The notes under the pieces are model-generated. The model ran no database searches. It saw only the letters and a program-made list of their open reading frames with translations, and was not told the DNA's origin. This document shows positions 47,867 to 56,799 of a DNA stretch of 64,000 nucleotides, one piece after another. The stretch lies in contig NZ_KB906256.1 of the NCBI RefSeq assembly GCF_000381265.1, forward strand, positions 62,001-126,000, in the 5' to 3' direction. Every line of letters starts with the position of its first letter. The first letter of the stretch is position 1. This DNA is from Curvibacter lanceolatus ATCC 14669 (GTDB lineage: Bacteria; Pseudomonadota; Gammaproteobacteria; Burkholderiales; Burkholderiaceae_C). The translations under genes and the position numbers were made by a program.

Positions 47867-49267
47867 ATGACAAGGTTTGCATCCTTGCCGGTCTGGCTGA
47901 AGCAGCCTCTTTTCGGCGGCCGGCCTTTGACCATCACGCGCCAGTGGATCTGCCTGCCACTGGCCTTGCTGGCCACCCTGAGCCTGATCGGCATCAACGA
48001 GCTGGGCTATGAACGCTCAGCGGGCACCGTCAAACGCATTGCAGCCACCCAGGAGACCCGGGCCACGCTGCACAAGCTGCTGGCCCTGATGCTGGACGCC
48101 GAAACCGGCTTGCGGGGCTACCTGCTCAGTGGCGACGAAAGCTACCTGGCGCCGTACAACAGCGCCGTGTCCGAGGTGAACCAGACCTTGGACCAGTTGC
48201 GCCAAAGCGATCAAGCCCACCCTGTCGACCCCGCCGCCCTGGTCGCCCTGTCACGCCATGTGTCGCGCAAGCTGGCCGAGATGGACCTGAGCCTGAAGCT
48301 GCGCAAGCAGGGCAAGGAAGAGGCCTGGAAGTTCGTGATGCACACCGATGTCGGCAAGGAACACATGGATGCCATCCGGGAGCAGTCGGCCGCCCTGATC
48401 GACGAAAGCAGCCGGCAAACCGAATTGGGCGAGCGGCAGATCCTGCGTTCACTGATGGTGTCGCGCCTGGGCATCGCCCTCACAGCGCTGGTGGGCCTGC
48501 TGTCTTTTTACCTGTACCTGAGGCAGTCGAACGCCCTGAAGGTGGCGGGTCAGCGCGAGCAACAGACGCTCAAGCAGGAACGCGACCGGCTGGAAAGCCT
48601 GGTGCGCGACCGCACGGCCTCCCTGGCCAAGCTGGCCACCTATTTGCAGCAGGTGCGCGAGGACGAGCGGGGCCACCTGGCGCGCGAACTGCACGATGAA
48701 TTGGGCTCTCTGCTGACCGCTGCCAAGCTGGACGTGGCACGCATCAAATCACGCCTGGGCGACCACGCGCCTGAGGCCTTGCAACGCCTGCAGCACCTGA
48801 CCGAAACCCTGAACCGGGGCATTGCCCTGAAGCGCCGCATTGTCGAAGACCTGCGCCCCTCTTCCCTGTCCAACCTGGGCTTGCTGCCTTCGCTGGAAAT
48901 CCTCACGCGGGAGTTTTCAGAACGCTCAGACCTGGTGCTCGACACCCGGCTGGAAGCCGTGGAGCTGGATGAGTCGTCGCAACTGACTCTGTACCGTCTG
49001 GTGCAGGAAGCCCTGACCAACATCGGCAAGTACGCCCGCGCCCGGCAGGTCTCGGTGCAGTTGCAGAACACGGACACACATGCATTGCTGACGGTGAGCG
49101 ACGACGGCATCGGCTTCAACCCCGAGCAGATCGGGGCCGGCTCGCATGGGCTGGAGGGGATGCGCCACCGCGTGGAAGCCACCGGCGGCCGCCTGCTGGT
49201 CGAGTCCACCCCCGGGCAGGGCAGCCGCATCACCGCCTACCTGCCCACCCTCACCAGCCCGGTGTGA
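47867..49267 (+). CDS. Sensor histidine kinase, CHASE3 plus NarX/DegS-type kinase core
   Basis: Membrane kinase of 466 residues. Helix one (WICLPLALLATLSLIGINELGY) and helix two (LGIALTALVGLLSFYLYL) bracket a helical CHASE3 sensor (about 45-200, with DAETGLRGYLLSGDESYLAP). A coiled coil leads to the HisKA_3 phosphoacceptor segment DERGHLARELHDELGSLLTA and the HATPase with DDGIGFNPEQIGAGSHGLEG and MRHRVEATGG. The ATG at 47867 is chosen; upstream codons in the same frame cover the promoter region. It probably phosphorylates the divergent NarL-type regulator. Confidence 0.9.
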   Translation: MTRFASLPVWLKQPLFGGRPLTITRQWICLPLALLATLSLIGINELGYERSAGTVKRIAATQETRATLHKLLALMLDAETGLRGYLLSGDESYLAPYNSAVSEVNQTLDQLRQSDQAHPVDPAALVALSRHVSRKLAEMDLSLKLRKQGKEEAWKFVMHTDVGKEHMDAIREQSAALIDESSRQTELGERQILRSLMVSRLGIALTALVGLLSFYLYLRQSNALKVAGQREQQTLKQERDRLESLVRDRTASLAKLATYLQQVREDERGHLARELHDELGSLLTAAKLDVARIKSRLGDHAPEALQRLQHLTETLNRGIALKRRIVEDLRPSSLSNLGLLPSLEILTREFSERSDLVLDTRLEAVELDESSQLTLYRLVQEALTNIGKYARARQVSVQLQNTDTHALLTVSDDGIGFNPEQIGAGSHGLEGMRHRVEATGGRLLVESTPGQGSRITAYLPTLTSPV

Positions 49268-49420
49268 GCACGCTGTGGGCCAGCACCTACAAGCAGGCAG
49301 CGCCGACGCCGACAGGTGGGCTGCGTCACCACTGACCAACCTCTCGTCCACCCAAGAATACCCTTCGTAGAAGCGATAGCCCACGATCCGCGTGGCTCGT
49401 CAAGCACACTGGACTTCTGC

Positions 49421-49717
49421 ATGGACGCTTCATCCTCTACGGACCCGAACTTCGATCAGCCCATCATCCGCGACACCACGCGTCTGCGCTTCCCCCCCGA
49501 GGACAGCAACAACGACGGGATGGACTGCGTTGATCTGCTGATCCGGCGCAGCCACCCGCTGAGCCATCTGGCCCCGTCGGTGCAGCCACTGCCCTCCGAA
49601 GCAGGCCAGGTCGCCTGGAGCCGGGTGTCCTGGCCCTGGGCCTCCAATGGCATGCAGGCCGCGGGCCGACCCCGCGGGCGCTGGCTCTCCAGTGAAGCTC
49701 AGCCGACCAGCGACTGA
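49421..49717 (+). CDS. Hypothetical protein, possible
   Basis: Open frame of 98 codons from an ATG at 49421, starting MDASSSTDPNFDQPIIRDTT and ending in SSEAQPTSD. Codon positions show G/C bias in third position as in real genes here, and it is polar without membrane helices. I do not recognise the family. There is no good ribosome binding site, and the frame is open upstream to 49316. It fills most of the 564-bp gap between the histidine kinase and the hydrolase; the rest of the gap shows nothing I can support. Confidence 0.4.
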   Translation: MDASSSTDPNFDQPIIRDTTRLRFPPEDSNNDGMDCVDLLIRRSHPLSHLAPSVQPLPSEAGQVAWSRVSWPWASNGMQAAGRPRGRWLSSEAQPTSD

Positions 49718-49831
49718 GCCTGCTGTGGGGCGCGCGCCGCCCGGTTTGTGGCGGTGCCAGCCAGGGCGCCGACGGACTGACGGAGGCTGAGGCATGATCA
49801 AAGGCTCGATGGCTTCGAAGTTGACCGCCCC

Positions 49832-50539
49832 ATGAGTACCCTGATTTTTCTGCCCGGCCTGGCCGCTGACGCCGACCTGTGGGCCGACCAGACCCGCGCC
49901 CTGCCCCACGACTTGCGCTGGGCCATCAGCCTGGTGCATTTCCGCCACCCCAGCATCCGCGCCATGGCGGCAGCCGTGCTGCGCGAACACAGCGGCCCCC
50001 TGGCCCTGTGCGGCACCTCGATGGGCGGCATGATCGCCCTGGAGGCCCTGCGCCAGGCGCCCGAACGCATCACCGGGCTGGCCCTGCTGGGCAGCAACGC
50101 GCGCCCCGAGACCGAGGCCATGCGTGGGCTGCGCAGCGCGGCCGTGCAAAAGTTCAGAGCGGGCCAGTTGCGGGAGGTGATCGAGCCCAACATCGCCCTG
50201 GCCTTTCATGCCGACGGTGCCGCCCGGCCCGACCTGCGGGCACGCTACTGGCGCTTCATCCAGTCGGCGGGTGGCGAAGCCCTGGCGCGTCAGAACGAGG
50301 CCGTGATGGACCGCCCCGACGCCCGCCCCCACCTGGCCCGCATCCAGTGCCCGACGCTGGTGGCGTGTGGCGCCAACGACCTCTTGACCCCGCCTGAATG
50401 CTCCTACGAGATGGCCGAGGCCATCGCTCATGCGCAAATGGCGCTGATTCCGCGCTGCGGCCACATGCTGACGATGGAGCGCGCACCCCAGGTCAACGCC
50501 TTGTTGAAAGACTGGATCGCGCGCTGGCATCGCCCCTGA
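49832..50539 (+). CDS. Alpha/beta hydrolase
   Basis: Protein of 235 residues with the alpha/beta-hydrolase pattern: LIFLPGLAADADLWADQTRA (oxyanion HG-like region reads PG), nucleophile Ser in LCGTSMGGMIALEAL, Asp in VACGANDLLTPPE and His in IPRCGHMLTME. No signal peptide, so cytosolic. The substrate is unknown. It converges with coaD. Confidence 0.88.
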   Translation: MSTLIFLPGLAADADLWADQTRALPHDLRWAISLVHFRHPSIRAMAAAVLREHSGPLALCGTSMGGMIALEALRQAPERITGLALLGSNARPETEAMRGLRSAAVQKFRAGQLREVIEPNIALAFHADGAARPDLRARYWRFIQSAGGEALARQNEAVMDRPDARPHLARIQCPTLVACGANDLLTPPECSYEMAEAIAHAQMALIPRCGHMLTMERAPQVNALLKDWIARWHRP

Positions 50540-50563
50540 AAGAGCGAGGCCGCCGCGCCGGGC

Positions 50564-51064
50564 TCACTCGCGGCCCAGGCTGCGCACCTTCTCGGCCAGG
50601 CGCTCCTGCACCAGCGGCGAGACGAATTTGTCGACCTCGCCTCCGAGCACGGCGATCTCGCGCACAAAGGTGCTCGAAATGAATTGGTACTTGTCGCTGG
50701 GGGTGAGGAAGACGGTCTCGACGTCGGGCATCAGGCTGCGGTTCATGCCGGCGAGCTGGAATTCATAGTCGAAGTCGGTGACCGCACGCAGGCCGCGCAC
50801 CATGGCCTTGCCGCCGCGCGCCACCACAAAATCGCGCAGCAGGCCCCCGAAAGTGGCCACCTCGACCTGAGGGAAGGGCTCCACGGCGGAACGCACCATG
50901 TCGACACGCTCTTGCAGGCTGAACAGGGTCTTTTTGTGGTGCCCCGCGGCCACTGCCACGATCACGTGGTCAAACAGCTGGGTGGCACGGCGCACCACAT
51001 CTTCGTGGCCCAAAGTCATGGGGTCGAAGGTACCCGGGTAAATCGCGATCACGTTCTGGGCCAT
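50564..51064 (-). CDS. coaD: Phosphopantetheine adenylyltransferase
   Basis: Enzyme of 166 residues for the fourth step of coenzyme A synthesis, joining 4'-phosphopantetheine and ATP. The nucleotidyltransferase signature is IAIYPGTFDPMTLGHEDVVR; RGLRAVTDFDYEFQLAGMNR and FISSTFVREIAVLGG are strongly conserved. The frame is open 18 codons upstream but the ATG at 51064 (MAQNVIAIYPG) is canonical. It follows rsmD, as is common in proteobacteria. Confidence 0.96.
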   Translation of the reverse strand: MAQNVIAIYPGTFDPMTLGHEDVVRRATQLFDHVIVAVAAGHHKKTLFSLQERVDMVRSAVEPFPQVEVATFGGLLRDFVVARGGKAMVRGLRAVTDFDYEFQLAGMNRSLMPDVETVFLTPSDKYQFISSTFVREIAVLGGEVDKFVSPLVQERLAEKVRSLGRE

Positions 51065-51182
51065 GGCGGTGCGTCTCCTGCAGATGGGGCTGGTGCATTG
51101 TTTGCGCGCATTATGCATGGCCCCTGTAACGCCGCTGACACCGCCTTGCCACAGGCCGCTACCGCCGATGCGGGCACCGGGA

Positions 51183-51830
51183 TCAGACCACCGGGCTGGC
51201 CCGTTTCAGCAGGTGGGCGTGCACGGCGCCGGCCTTGAGGTAGCGGTAAGGCTGCAGACCCAGGGGCAGCAGTTCCTCGGCCGTCCAGGCGCGGGGGGCC
51301 TCCAGGTACAGAAAGCCTTCGGCTTGCAGGGCCTGCGCCCCGGCCCGCAAAGCGGGCTCGAACAGGTCGGAGGCAAAGGGCGGGTCCAGCAGCACGAGGT
51401 CGAGGCCGGCGTCGCGTTGCTGCACCAGCTGGGCCACGCCATCGCCGCGTTGCACCCGCACCTGGCTGGCCTTGAGGCGGATCGAACTGGCCTGCAGGCG
51501 CTGCACCAGGGCGCTGTCCTGCTCCATCAACCAGACTTCGCGCGCCCCGCGCGAGGCGGCCTCGAAGCCCAGGGCGCCGGTGCCTGCAAAGGCATCGAAG
51601 CAGCGCCAGCCCCCCAGGTCCTGGCCCAGCCAATTGAAAAGGGTTTCGCGCACGCGGTCGGGCGTGGGGCGCAGGCCCGGGCGGTCGGGCACGGCCAGAC
51701 GGGTGCGCTTCCAGAGGCCGCCGATGATGCGGATCTCACCCGGGGCCTTGCTGACGTTCGGGCGCACGGGGGCCTTGCCTGCCGGCGCTGCGGGGGCCTT
51801 GCCTGGGCGGGGCATGGACGGACGGGTCAT
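51183..51830 (-). CDS. rsmD: 16S rRNA (guanine(966)-N2)-methyltransferase
   Basis: SAM-dependent methyltransferase of 215 residues acting on 16S rRNA in the 30S subunit. Seen: IRIIGGLWKRTRLAVPD, RPTPDRVRETLFNWLG, the SAM motif CFDAFAGTGALGFEAASRGA and the catalytic LLDPPF. About 30 Pro/Ala/Lys-rich residues precede the core and could be a tail or a start error. Its start codon overlaps the stop of the upstream M16-family gene by 4 bp. Confidence 0.93.
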   Translation of the reverse strand: MTRPSMPRPGKAPAAPAGKAPVRPNVSKAPGEIRIIGGLWKRTRLAVPDRPGLRPTPDRVRETLFNWLGQDLGGWRCFDAFAGTGALGFEAASRGAREVWLMEQDSALVQRLQASSIRLKASQVRVQRGDGVAQLVQQRDAGLDLVLLDPPFASDLFEPALRAGAQALQAEGFLYLEAPRAWTAEELLPLGLQPYRYLKAGAVHAHLLKRASPVV

Positions 51831-53200
51831 GGGCGGGCTCCTACGGTCACGGTGACCAGGCGATCAGGCTGCAGGTGACGCTGGAAAGCCGCCCGGATGT
51901 CTTGCACGCTGACCCGGTCGATCTGCTGCGTCCAGGTGTCCAGGTAGTCCCACGGAAGGTTGTGCAGGGCCATGTTGGCCACGTTGTCGAGCAGCTTCTT
52001 GTTGCTGTCGATGCGCAGCGCAAAGCCGCCCACCAGGTTGTCCTTGGCCGCCTTGAGTTCGGCCTCGGTGGGCCCCTCGGCCACGTAGCGGCTGAGCACC
52101 TCACGCGCCACCTTCACGGCCTCGGCGGCCTGGTCAGGGCGGGTCTGCAGGCCGATGGTGAAGGCCCCGGCATGCAGGCCCGGGGCAAAGTAGCTGTAGA
52201 CGCTGTAACTCAGGCCGCGCTTTTCGCGCACCTCGCTGGTCAGGCGCGACACAAAGCCGCCGCCGCCCAGGATGTAGTTGCCCACCAGCAGGGCAAAGTA
52301 GTCGGGGTCGGCGCGGCGGATGCCGGGCTGGCCGATGAACACATGGGCCTGGGCCGAATCGAAAGGCAGGCTCACGGTTTCGGCCTGGGTCAGAGGCGCC
52401 ACCTCGGGCACGGCTGGCTGCGGCGGGCAGGGCCCGGCCGGCAGCAGGGCCAGCAAGCGGGTGACCAAGGCATCGGCCTGCTCACGGCTGACGGCCCCGA
52501 CCAGGCTGACGCGGGCGTCGCAGGCACGCACCGAGCGCTTCAGGTAGCTGCGCAGGTCGCTGACCTGGAGGGTGGCCAGCGTGGCGGCACTCATCTCGTA
52601 GCCATAAGGGTGGGCTCCATAGACCGCGCGGGCAAAGGCCTTGGCGGCCTGGGTGCCGGGGCGGGTGTCCTCCTCCTTGAGCGAGGCCACCAGGCGCTCG
52701 CGCTCGCGGCGCCACACCGCCTCGGGCAAGGCCGGTTCGGCCAGTTGCCGCGCCGCCAGGGCCACGGCGCGGTCCAGCAGATCCGGCTCGGTCAAGGTGC
52801 GCAGACCGAATGTGAGGCGGTCGCTGCTGGCACTGCCGCCAAAGCTGGCGCCCAGATCGGCCCAGGCCTCGCTGAGGGCGTTTTCGTCGAGGGCGGGGGC
52901 GCTGCCATGGGCCTGCACGCCCCGGGCGCTCATGAGGGCACTGACCGAGGCCAGGCCGGCCTGGCGGGCCGGATCGCGGCGCGAACCGGCGTCGAAGTCG
53001 ATCTGCACATCCAGCATCGGGATGGCCGGGCTTTCCACCAGGGCCACACGGGCCCCGCTGGGCTGGGTCCAGTGCTGGATGGGCAGCGCGGCCTGGGCGG
53101 CTGCGGTGGCCAGCAGCAGGGCCAGAGGCAGGGCCATGGAAAGGCCGGCACGCCGGGCCAGCGGCAGGCGCCGCTGCGGCGTCGAAACGGGAAGAGTCAT
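51827..53200 (-). CDS. M16-family peptidase homologue without zinc motif, exported
   Basis: Periplasmic protein of 457 residues with a signal peptide (LSMALPLALLLATAAAQA). Two M16 domains are seen (SGARVALVESPAIPMLDVQI in the first, SLPFDSAQAHVFIGQPGI in the second), but the HxxEH zinc motif of the first domain is missing; instead ARQAGLASVSALMSARG occupies that position. It should therefore be the non-catalytic partner of the downstream-encoded zinc protein in a heterodimer, as in PqqF/mitochondrial-type pairs. AGGTGA precedes the ATG at 53200; it follows the zinc partner after a 98-bp gap. Confidence 0.88.
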   Translation of the reverse strand: MTLPVSTPQRRLPLARRAGLSMALPLALLLATAAAQAALPIQHWTQPSGARVALVESPAIPMLDVQIDFDAGSRRDPARQAGLASVSALMSARGVQAHGSAPALDENALSEAWADLGASFGGSASSDRLTFGLRTLTEPDLLDRAVALAARQLAEPALPEAVWRRERERLVASLKEEDTRPGTQAAKAFARAVYGAHPYGYEMSAATLATLQVSDLRSYLKRSVRACDARVSLVGAVSREQADALVTRLLALLPAGPCPPQPAVPEVAPLTQAETVSLPFDSAQAHVFIGQPGIRRADPDYFALLVGNYILGGGGFVSRLTSEVREKRGLSYSVYSYFAPGLHAGAFTIGLQTRPDQAAEAVKVAREVLSRYVAEGPTEAELKAAKDNLVGGFALRIDSNKKLLDNVANMALHNLPWDYLDTWTQQIDRVSVQDIRAAFQRHLQPDRLVTVTVGARP

Positions 53201-53298
53201 GGGGTCACCTGTGGAAACGCGCAGGCCGAAAGCCTGGCCCAGGGTAGGGAGAGAAAGGGCAGAGAACAAAGCGGCAGACATCGGGCGACAACCTCGCC

Positions 53299-54780
53299 TC
53301 AGGAGCCATGGCGCCCGGCAGGCGCCGCCTTGCGCGGGCGCTGCGGGTCCAGCGGCTGGGGACGCAGAATGCCCACGGTGAGCTGGTCATCGCCGAAATA
53401 GCGCGCCGCCACCGACTGCACCTGGGCCGCGGTGACGCCGCGCAGGCGCTGGATCAGGCGCTCGCCCGCATCCAGGGGCTGGCCCTGCACCCAGTAACGG
53501 CCCAGTTCGTTGGCCTGGTTGAACACCGAGTCGAGCTTGTAGACCTCGCTGGCCACCCATTGGGCCTTGACGCGGCGCAGCTCGGCCTCGCTGACGCCCT
53601 GCTCGGCCACCAGGCGCACCTGGGCCCGCAAGGCGGCCTCCACGGCCTCGGGGGTCTGGCCGGCGGCTGGCACGCCATCAAGCACGAACATCTGCGGGCC
53701 CCGGCCCATGAGGCCGTTGTAGGCCCCTGCGCTGTCGGCCACGCGGCGTTCGCCCTGGGTCAGGCCGCGCTCCAGGCGGGCGCCGGGGTAACCGTCGAGC
53801 ACGGCGGCCAGCACGGTCAGGGCCAGCACGTCGTCGTCAGTGGGAGAGGTTTGATCGGGGGATTCGAGCTTGGGCACCTTGAAGGCCAGGGTCACGTAGG
53901 CCTGCTCGGCCGGGGCCTTGAAGTCGAAACGGCGCAGGCCCAGTTGTTCGGGCTCGGTGCGTGGCTTGCGCAAGGGCAAGGCGTGGGCGGCCATCGGCTC
54001 GTAATGGCGCTTGGCCAACGCCAGCGCCTGCTCGGGCTCGATGTCGCCGGCAATCACCACCGCGGCATTGGTGGGGGTGTACCAGGTGCGCCAGAAGCTG
54101 CGGGCGTCGTCGGGCGTCATGGCGTCCAGATCGCTCATCCAGCCCACCACGGGCCGGTGGTAGGGCGAGGCCACAAAAGCCGCTGCGTTCAAGGCTTCGT
54201 AGAGGCGGGCCCGAGGGTTGTCGTCGGTGCGCATGCGGCGCTCTTCCTTGATGACCTCGATTTCGCGCTTGAACTCGTCGTCGACCCACTGGTTGTGGGC
54301 AAAGCGGTCGGCTTCGAGCTTCATCACGTCTTCCAGGCGGGCGGCCGGAATCTGCTGGTAGTAGCCCGTGTAGTCGCGCGTGGTGAAGGCGTTCTCACGC
54401 CCGCCCAAGGCAGCCACACGCCGTGAGAACTCACCCGGGGGCAGGCTGGGCGTGCCCTTGAACATCATGTGCTCGAGGGCATGGGCCACGCCGCTGGTGC
54501 CGTCGACCTCGTCCATGGACCCCACCCGCACCCACACCATGTGGGCCACCGTGGGGGCACGGTGATCGGGCTTGACGATCAGCGTCATGCCGTTGGCCAG
54601 GGTGTATTGGTGCACCCCGTTGGCCCATCGTGCCGGTGCTTGGGCCGGTGCTGGTGCCGATGCTGGGGCAGACGCGGAAAGCGGCGTCTGAGACGGGGCA
54701 GAGGGCTGTGTGGACTGCGCCAGAACAGGGGCCGCCAAGGCGCAGATCAATGCGGCCAGAAGGGTGGGTGTGCGTTTCAT
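53299..54780 (-). CDS. M16-family zinc peptidase, exported
   Basis: Periplasmic metallopeptidase of 493 residues. A signal peptide (LLAALICALAAPVLA) and a Ser/Ala/Pro-rich linker (about 22-50) lead to the first M16 domain with the inverted zinc motif HALEH (H100, E103, H104) and downstream the zinc-ligand Glu region RLEDVMKLEADRFAHNQW. The second domain follows (LRRFDFKAPAEQAYVTLAFK). With its partner gene it probably degrades peptides in the envelope. It begins only 28 bp from the divergent ftsY start. Confidence 0.93.
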   Translation of the reverse strand: MKRTPTLLAALICALAAPVLAQSTQPSAPSQTPLSASAPASAPAPAQAPARWANGVHQYTLANGMTLIVKPDHRAPTVAHMVWVRVGSMDEVDGTSGVAHALEHMMFKGTPSLPPGEFSRRVAALGGRENAFTTRDYTGYYQQIPAARLEDVMKLEADRFAHNQWVDDEFKREIEVIKEERRMRTDDNPRARLYEALNAAAFVASPYHRPVVGWMSDLDAMTPDDARSFWRTWYTPTNAAVVIAGDIEPEQALALAKRHYEPMAAHALPLRKPRTEPEQLGLRRFDFKAPAEQAYVTLAFKVPKLESPDQTSPTDDDVLALTVLAAVLDGYPGARLERGLTQGERRVADSAGAYNGLMGRGPQMFVLDGVPAAGQTPEAVEAALRAQVRLVAEQGVSEAELRRVKAQWVASEVYKLDSVFNQANELGRYWVQGQPLDAGERLIQRLRGVTAAQVQSVAARYFGDDQLTVGILRPQPLDPQRPRKAAPAGRHGS

Positions 54781-54808
54781 AGAATGATGGGATTCTAAGA
54801 ACCCTGCA

Positions 54809-56221
54809 ATGTTCAGCTTTTTCAAGAAAAAATCCCCTGCTCCTGCCCCGGCAGAACCTGCCAGCGCACCTGCCGCTTCGGTGCCTGCGCCCGCAGCCGC
54901 CCCTGAAACCCCTGCGCCGGCGGCTTCAGCCTCCCCGGCCCCGGCCAACACGGGCGGCGGTGGCCTGAGCTGGCTGCGCAACGCTTTTGGCGGCAAGCCG
55001 GCCGCACCGGCCGAACCCTCTGCCGAGCCACCGGCCGTCGCTGCGCCCGCTGCACCTGCCGCATCCGCTCCCATCACAGCGCCCGTCTCTACTCCCGTCA
55101 CAGCGCCAGCCCCTGCCGCCCCAGCCCCGATCGCGGCAGCACCGCAGGTCGAAGCACCTGCACCCGTTCTTGCACCTGCACCTGCACCTGCACCTGCACC
55201 GACGCCGGTACCCGTTCCAGCCCCGGCACCGATCCCGGCTGTGAAGACGCCGGCACCCGCCCCTGCTCCCGTCGCGGTGGCCCCTGAGCCCGTACCAGCC
55301 CCGGTACCAGCGCCAGCGCCTGCGCGCCAAGGCTGGCTGGACAAGCTGAAGGCCGGCCTGCGCAAGACCGGCTCGACCCTGGCCACGGTGTTCACCGGCA
55401 CCCAGATCGACGATGCGCTCTACGAAGAGCTCGAAACCGCCCTGCTGATGGCCGACACCGGGGTGAAAGCCACCGAGCACCTGCTGAACGACCTCAAGCG
55501 CCGCGTGAAGGAAAGCAAGACCACCGACCCGGCGGCGGTGAAGGCCTTGCTGGCCGATGCGATCACCGATCTGCTGCGTCCGCTCGAAAAGCAACTGGTG
55601 ATCGGCGAATTCACGCCCACCGTGATCATGGTGGCCGGCGTCAACGGCGCGGGCAAGACCACCTCGATCGGCAAGCTGACCAAGCACCTGGCCAACGAAG
55701 GCGCGGCCGTGCTGCTGGCCGCGGCCGACACCTTCCGCGCCGCCGCCCGCGAGCAACTGGGCGTGTGGGCCGACCGCAACACGGTCGAGATCGTCAGCCA
55801 GGAAGGCGGCGACCCGGCGGCCGTGAGCTTCGACGCGGTGACCGCCGGCAAGGCCCGTGGCAAGGACGTGGTGCTGGTGGACACGGCCGGGCGCCTGCCC
55901 ACCCAGTTGCACCTCATGGAAGAGCTCAAGAAGATCCGCCGCGTGGTGAACAAGGCCGACGCCACGGCGCCGCACGAGGTGCTGCTGGTGATCGACGGCA
56001 ACACCGGCCAGAACGCCCTGGCCCAGGTGCGCTCGTTTGACGACGCGCTGAAACTGACCGGCCTGATCGTGACCAAGCTCGACGGCACCGCCAAGGGCGG
56101 GGTGCTGGCCGCCATCGCCCAGGAGCGCCCGGTGCCGGTGTACTTCATCGGCGTGGGCGAGAAGCTGGAAGACCTCGAGACCTTCAACGCCCGCGAGTTT
56201 GCCCAGGCCCTGTTGTCCTGA
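54809..56221 (+). CDS. ftsY: Signal recognition particle receptor FtsY
   Basis: GTPase of 470 residues docking SRP-ribosome complexes at the inner membrane. The N-terminus MFSFFKKK is followed by an Ala/Pro-rich acidic-poor linker (about 10-170), then the N-domain (GWLDKLKAGLRKTGSTLATV) and the G-domain with VAGVNGAGKTTSIGKLTKHL, DTFRAAAREQL, DTAGRLPTQLH and TKLDGTAKGG. The linker is longer than usual and partly made of an in-frame hexanucleotide repeat. A good terminator follows. Confidence 0.96.
   Translation: MFSFFKKKSPAPAPAEPASAPAASVPAPAAAPETPAPAASASPAPANTGGGGLSWLRNAFGGKPAAPAEPSAEPPAVAAPAAPAASAPITAPVSTPVTAPAPAAPAPIAAAPQVEAPAPVLAPAPAPAPAPTPVPVPAPAPIPAVKTPAPAPAPVAVAPEPVPAPVPAPAPARQGWLDKLKAGLRKTGSTLATVFTGTQIDDALYEELETALLMADTGVKATEHLLNDLKRRVKESKTTDPAAVKALLADAITDLLRPLEKQLVIGEFTPTVIMVAGVNGAGKTTSIGKLTKHLANEGAAVLLAAADTFRAAAREQLGVWADRNTVEIVSQEGGDPAAVSFDAVTAGKARGKDVVLVDTAGRLPTQLHLMEELKKIRRVVNKADATAPHEVLLVIDGNTGQNALAQVRSFDDALKLTGLIVTKLDGTAKGGVLAAIAQERPVPVYFIGVGEKLEDLETFNAREFAQALLS
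55171..55200 (+). repeat. Five perfect TGCACC hexanucleotide repeats within ftsY linker
   Basis: Thirty bases of uninterrupted TGCACC repeats at 55171-55200 encode alternating Ala-Pro in the FtsY linker. The frame is unaffected by gain or loss of units, so length variation between strains would be tolerated. Confidence 0.9.
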
Positions 56222-56246
56222 AGCCCAGGCACCGCCGCCAAGCCCC

Positions 56247-56273
56247 AAGGCCCGCCCGTCAGCGGGCCTTTTG
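56247..56273 (+). terminator. Rho-independent terminator after ftsY
   Basis: Perfect 9-bp stem AAGGCCCGC / GCGGGCCTT with a 6-nt loop, followed by TT then GCATTT, 25 bp after the ftsY stop. Confidence 0.75.
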
Positions 56274-56312
56274 CATTTCAGGTGGGCTTGCAGGGCGAGC
56301 CGCCCTGTTCTC

Positions 56313-56675
56313 TCAGGGGTTCACGTTCTCATGCACCCATTGGGCGTAATCGGCCGAAGCCTGCCAGGGGGACCAGCACAGCTGGGGCAATTCATAGGGA
56401 TGGTGCTGCTTCAGCCAGGCCAGCAAGGCCGGCCCGGCCGCGGCGGACGTCTTGAGGGTGAGGCGCCATTCCGGCTCGGCCAGGGTCTGGCCCTGCCAGC
56501 GGTAGTGCGACTGCACGGCCTCGACCTGCACGCAGGCAGCCAGGCGCTGGTCCAGCACCTGGCTGGCCAGTTGACCTGCGTCCAATTGGTGGGACACCGT
56601 GGTGGTCACACACCACAAAGGCTCAGAAAACGCTGGGACGACGGAAGACGGGGGGTTCGGAAGGAGGGTGGACAT
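56313..56675 (-). CDS. cutA: Divalent cation tolerance protein CutA
   Basis: Small trimeric protein of 120 residues. It shows the CutA features LWCVTTTVSHQLDAGQLASQ, LAACVQVEAVQSHYRWQG and LTLKTSAAAGPALLAWLKQH, with PYELPQLCW near the end. Its exact role in metal tolerance is not settled. The frame is open 22 codons further; the ATG at 56675 is chosen, with AAGGAGGGT upstream. Confidence 0.9.
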   Translation of the reverse strand: MSTLLPNPPSSVVPAFSEPLWCVTTTVSHQLDAGQLASQVLDQRLAACVQVEAVQSHYRWQGQTLAEPEWRLTLKTSAAAGPALLAWLKQHHPYELPQLCWSPWQASADYAQWVHENVNP

Positions 56676-56799
56676 CGGCAGACTCCGGGACAGCCCTGGG
56701 ATTGTGGCTCGGCAGAGTCGTGCAGACACACACATCCCCACGACATCAAAGAGGGCCTTGTCATGTCACCATGCGGCTTCTTTCAGTAGACTGGCGGGC

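Noticed and set aside
53299-55401. Extension of the M16 zinc peptidase gene upstream through ftsY
   Set aside because: The extension is Gly/Ala repeats antisense to the FtsY linker; a proper signal peptide starts at 54780.
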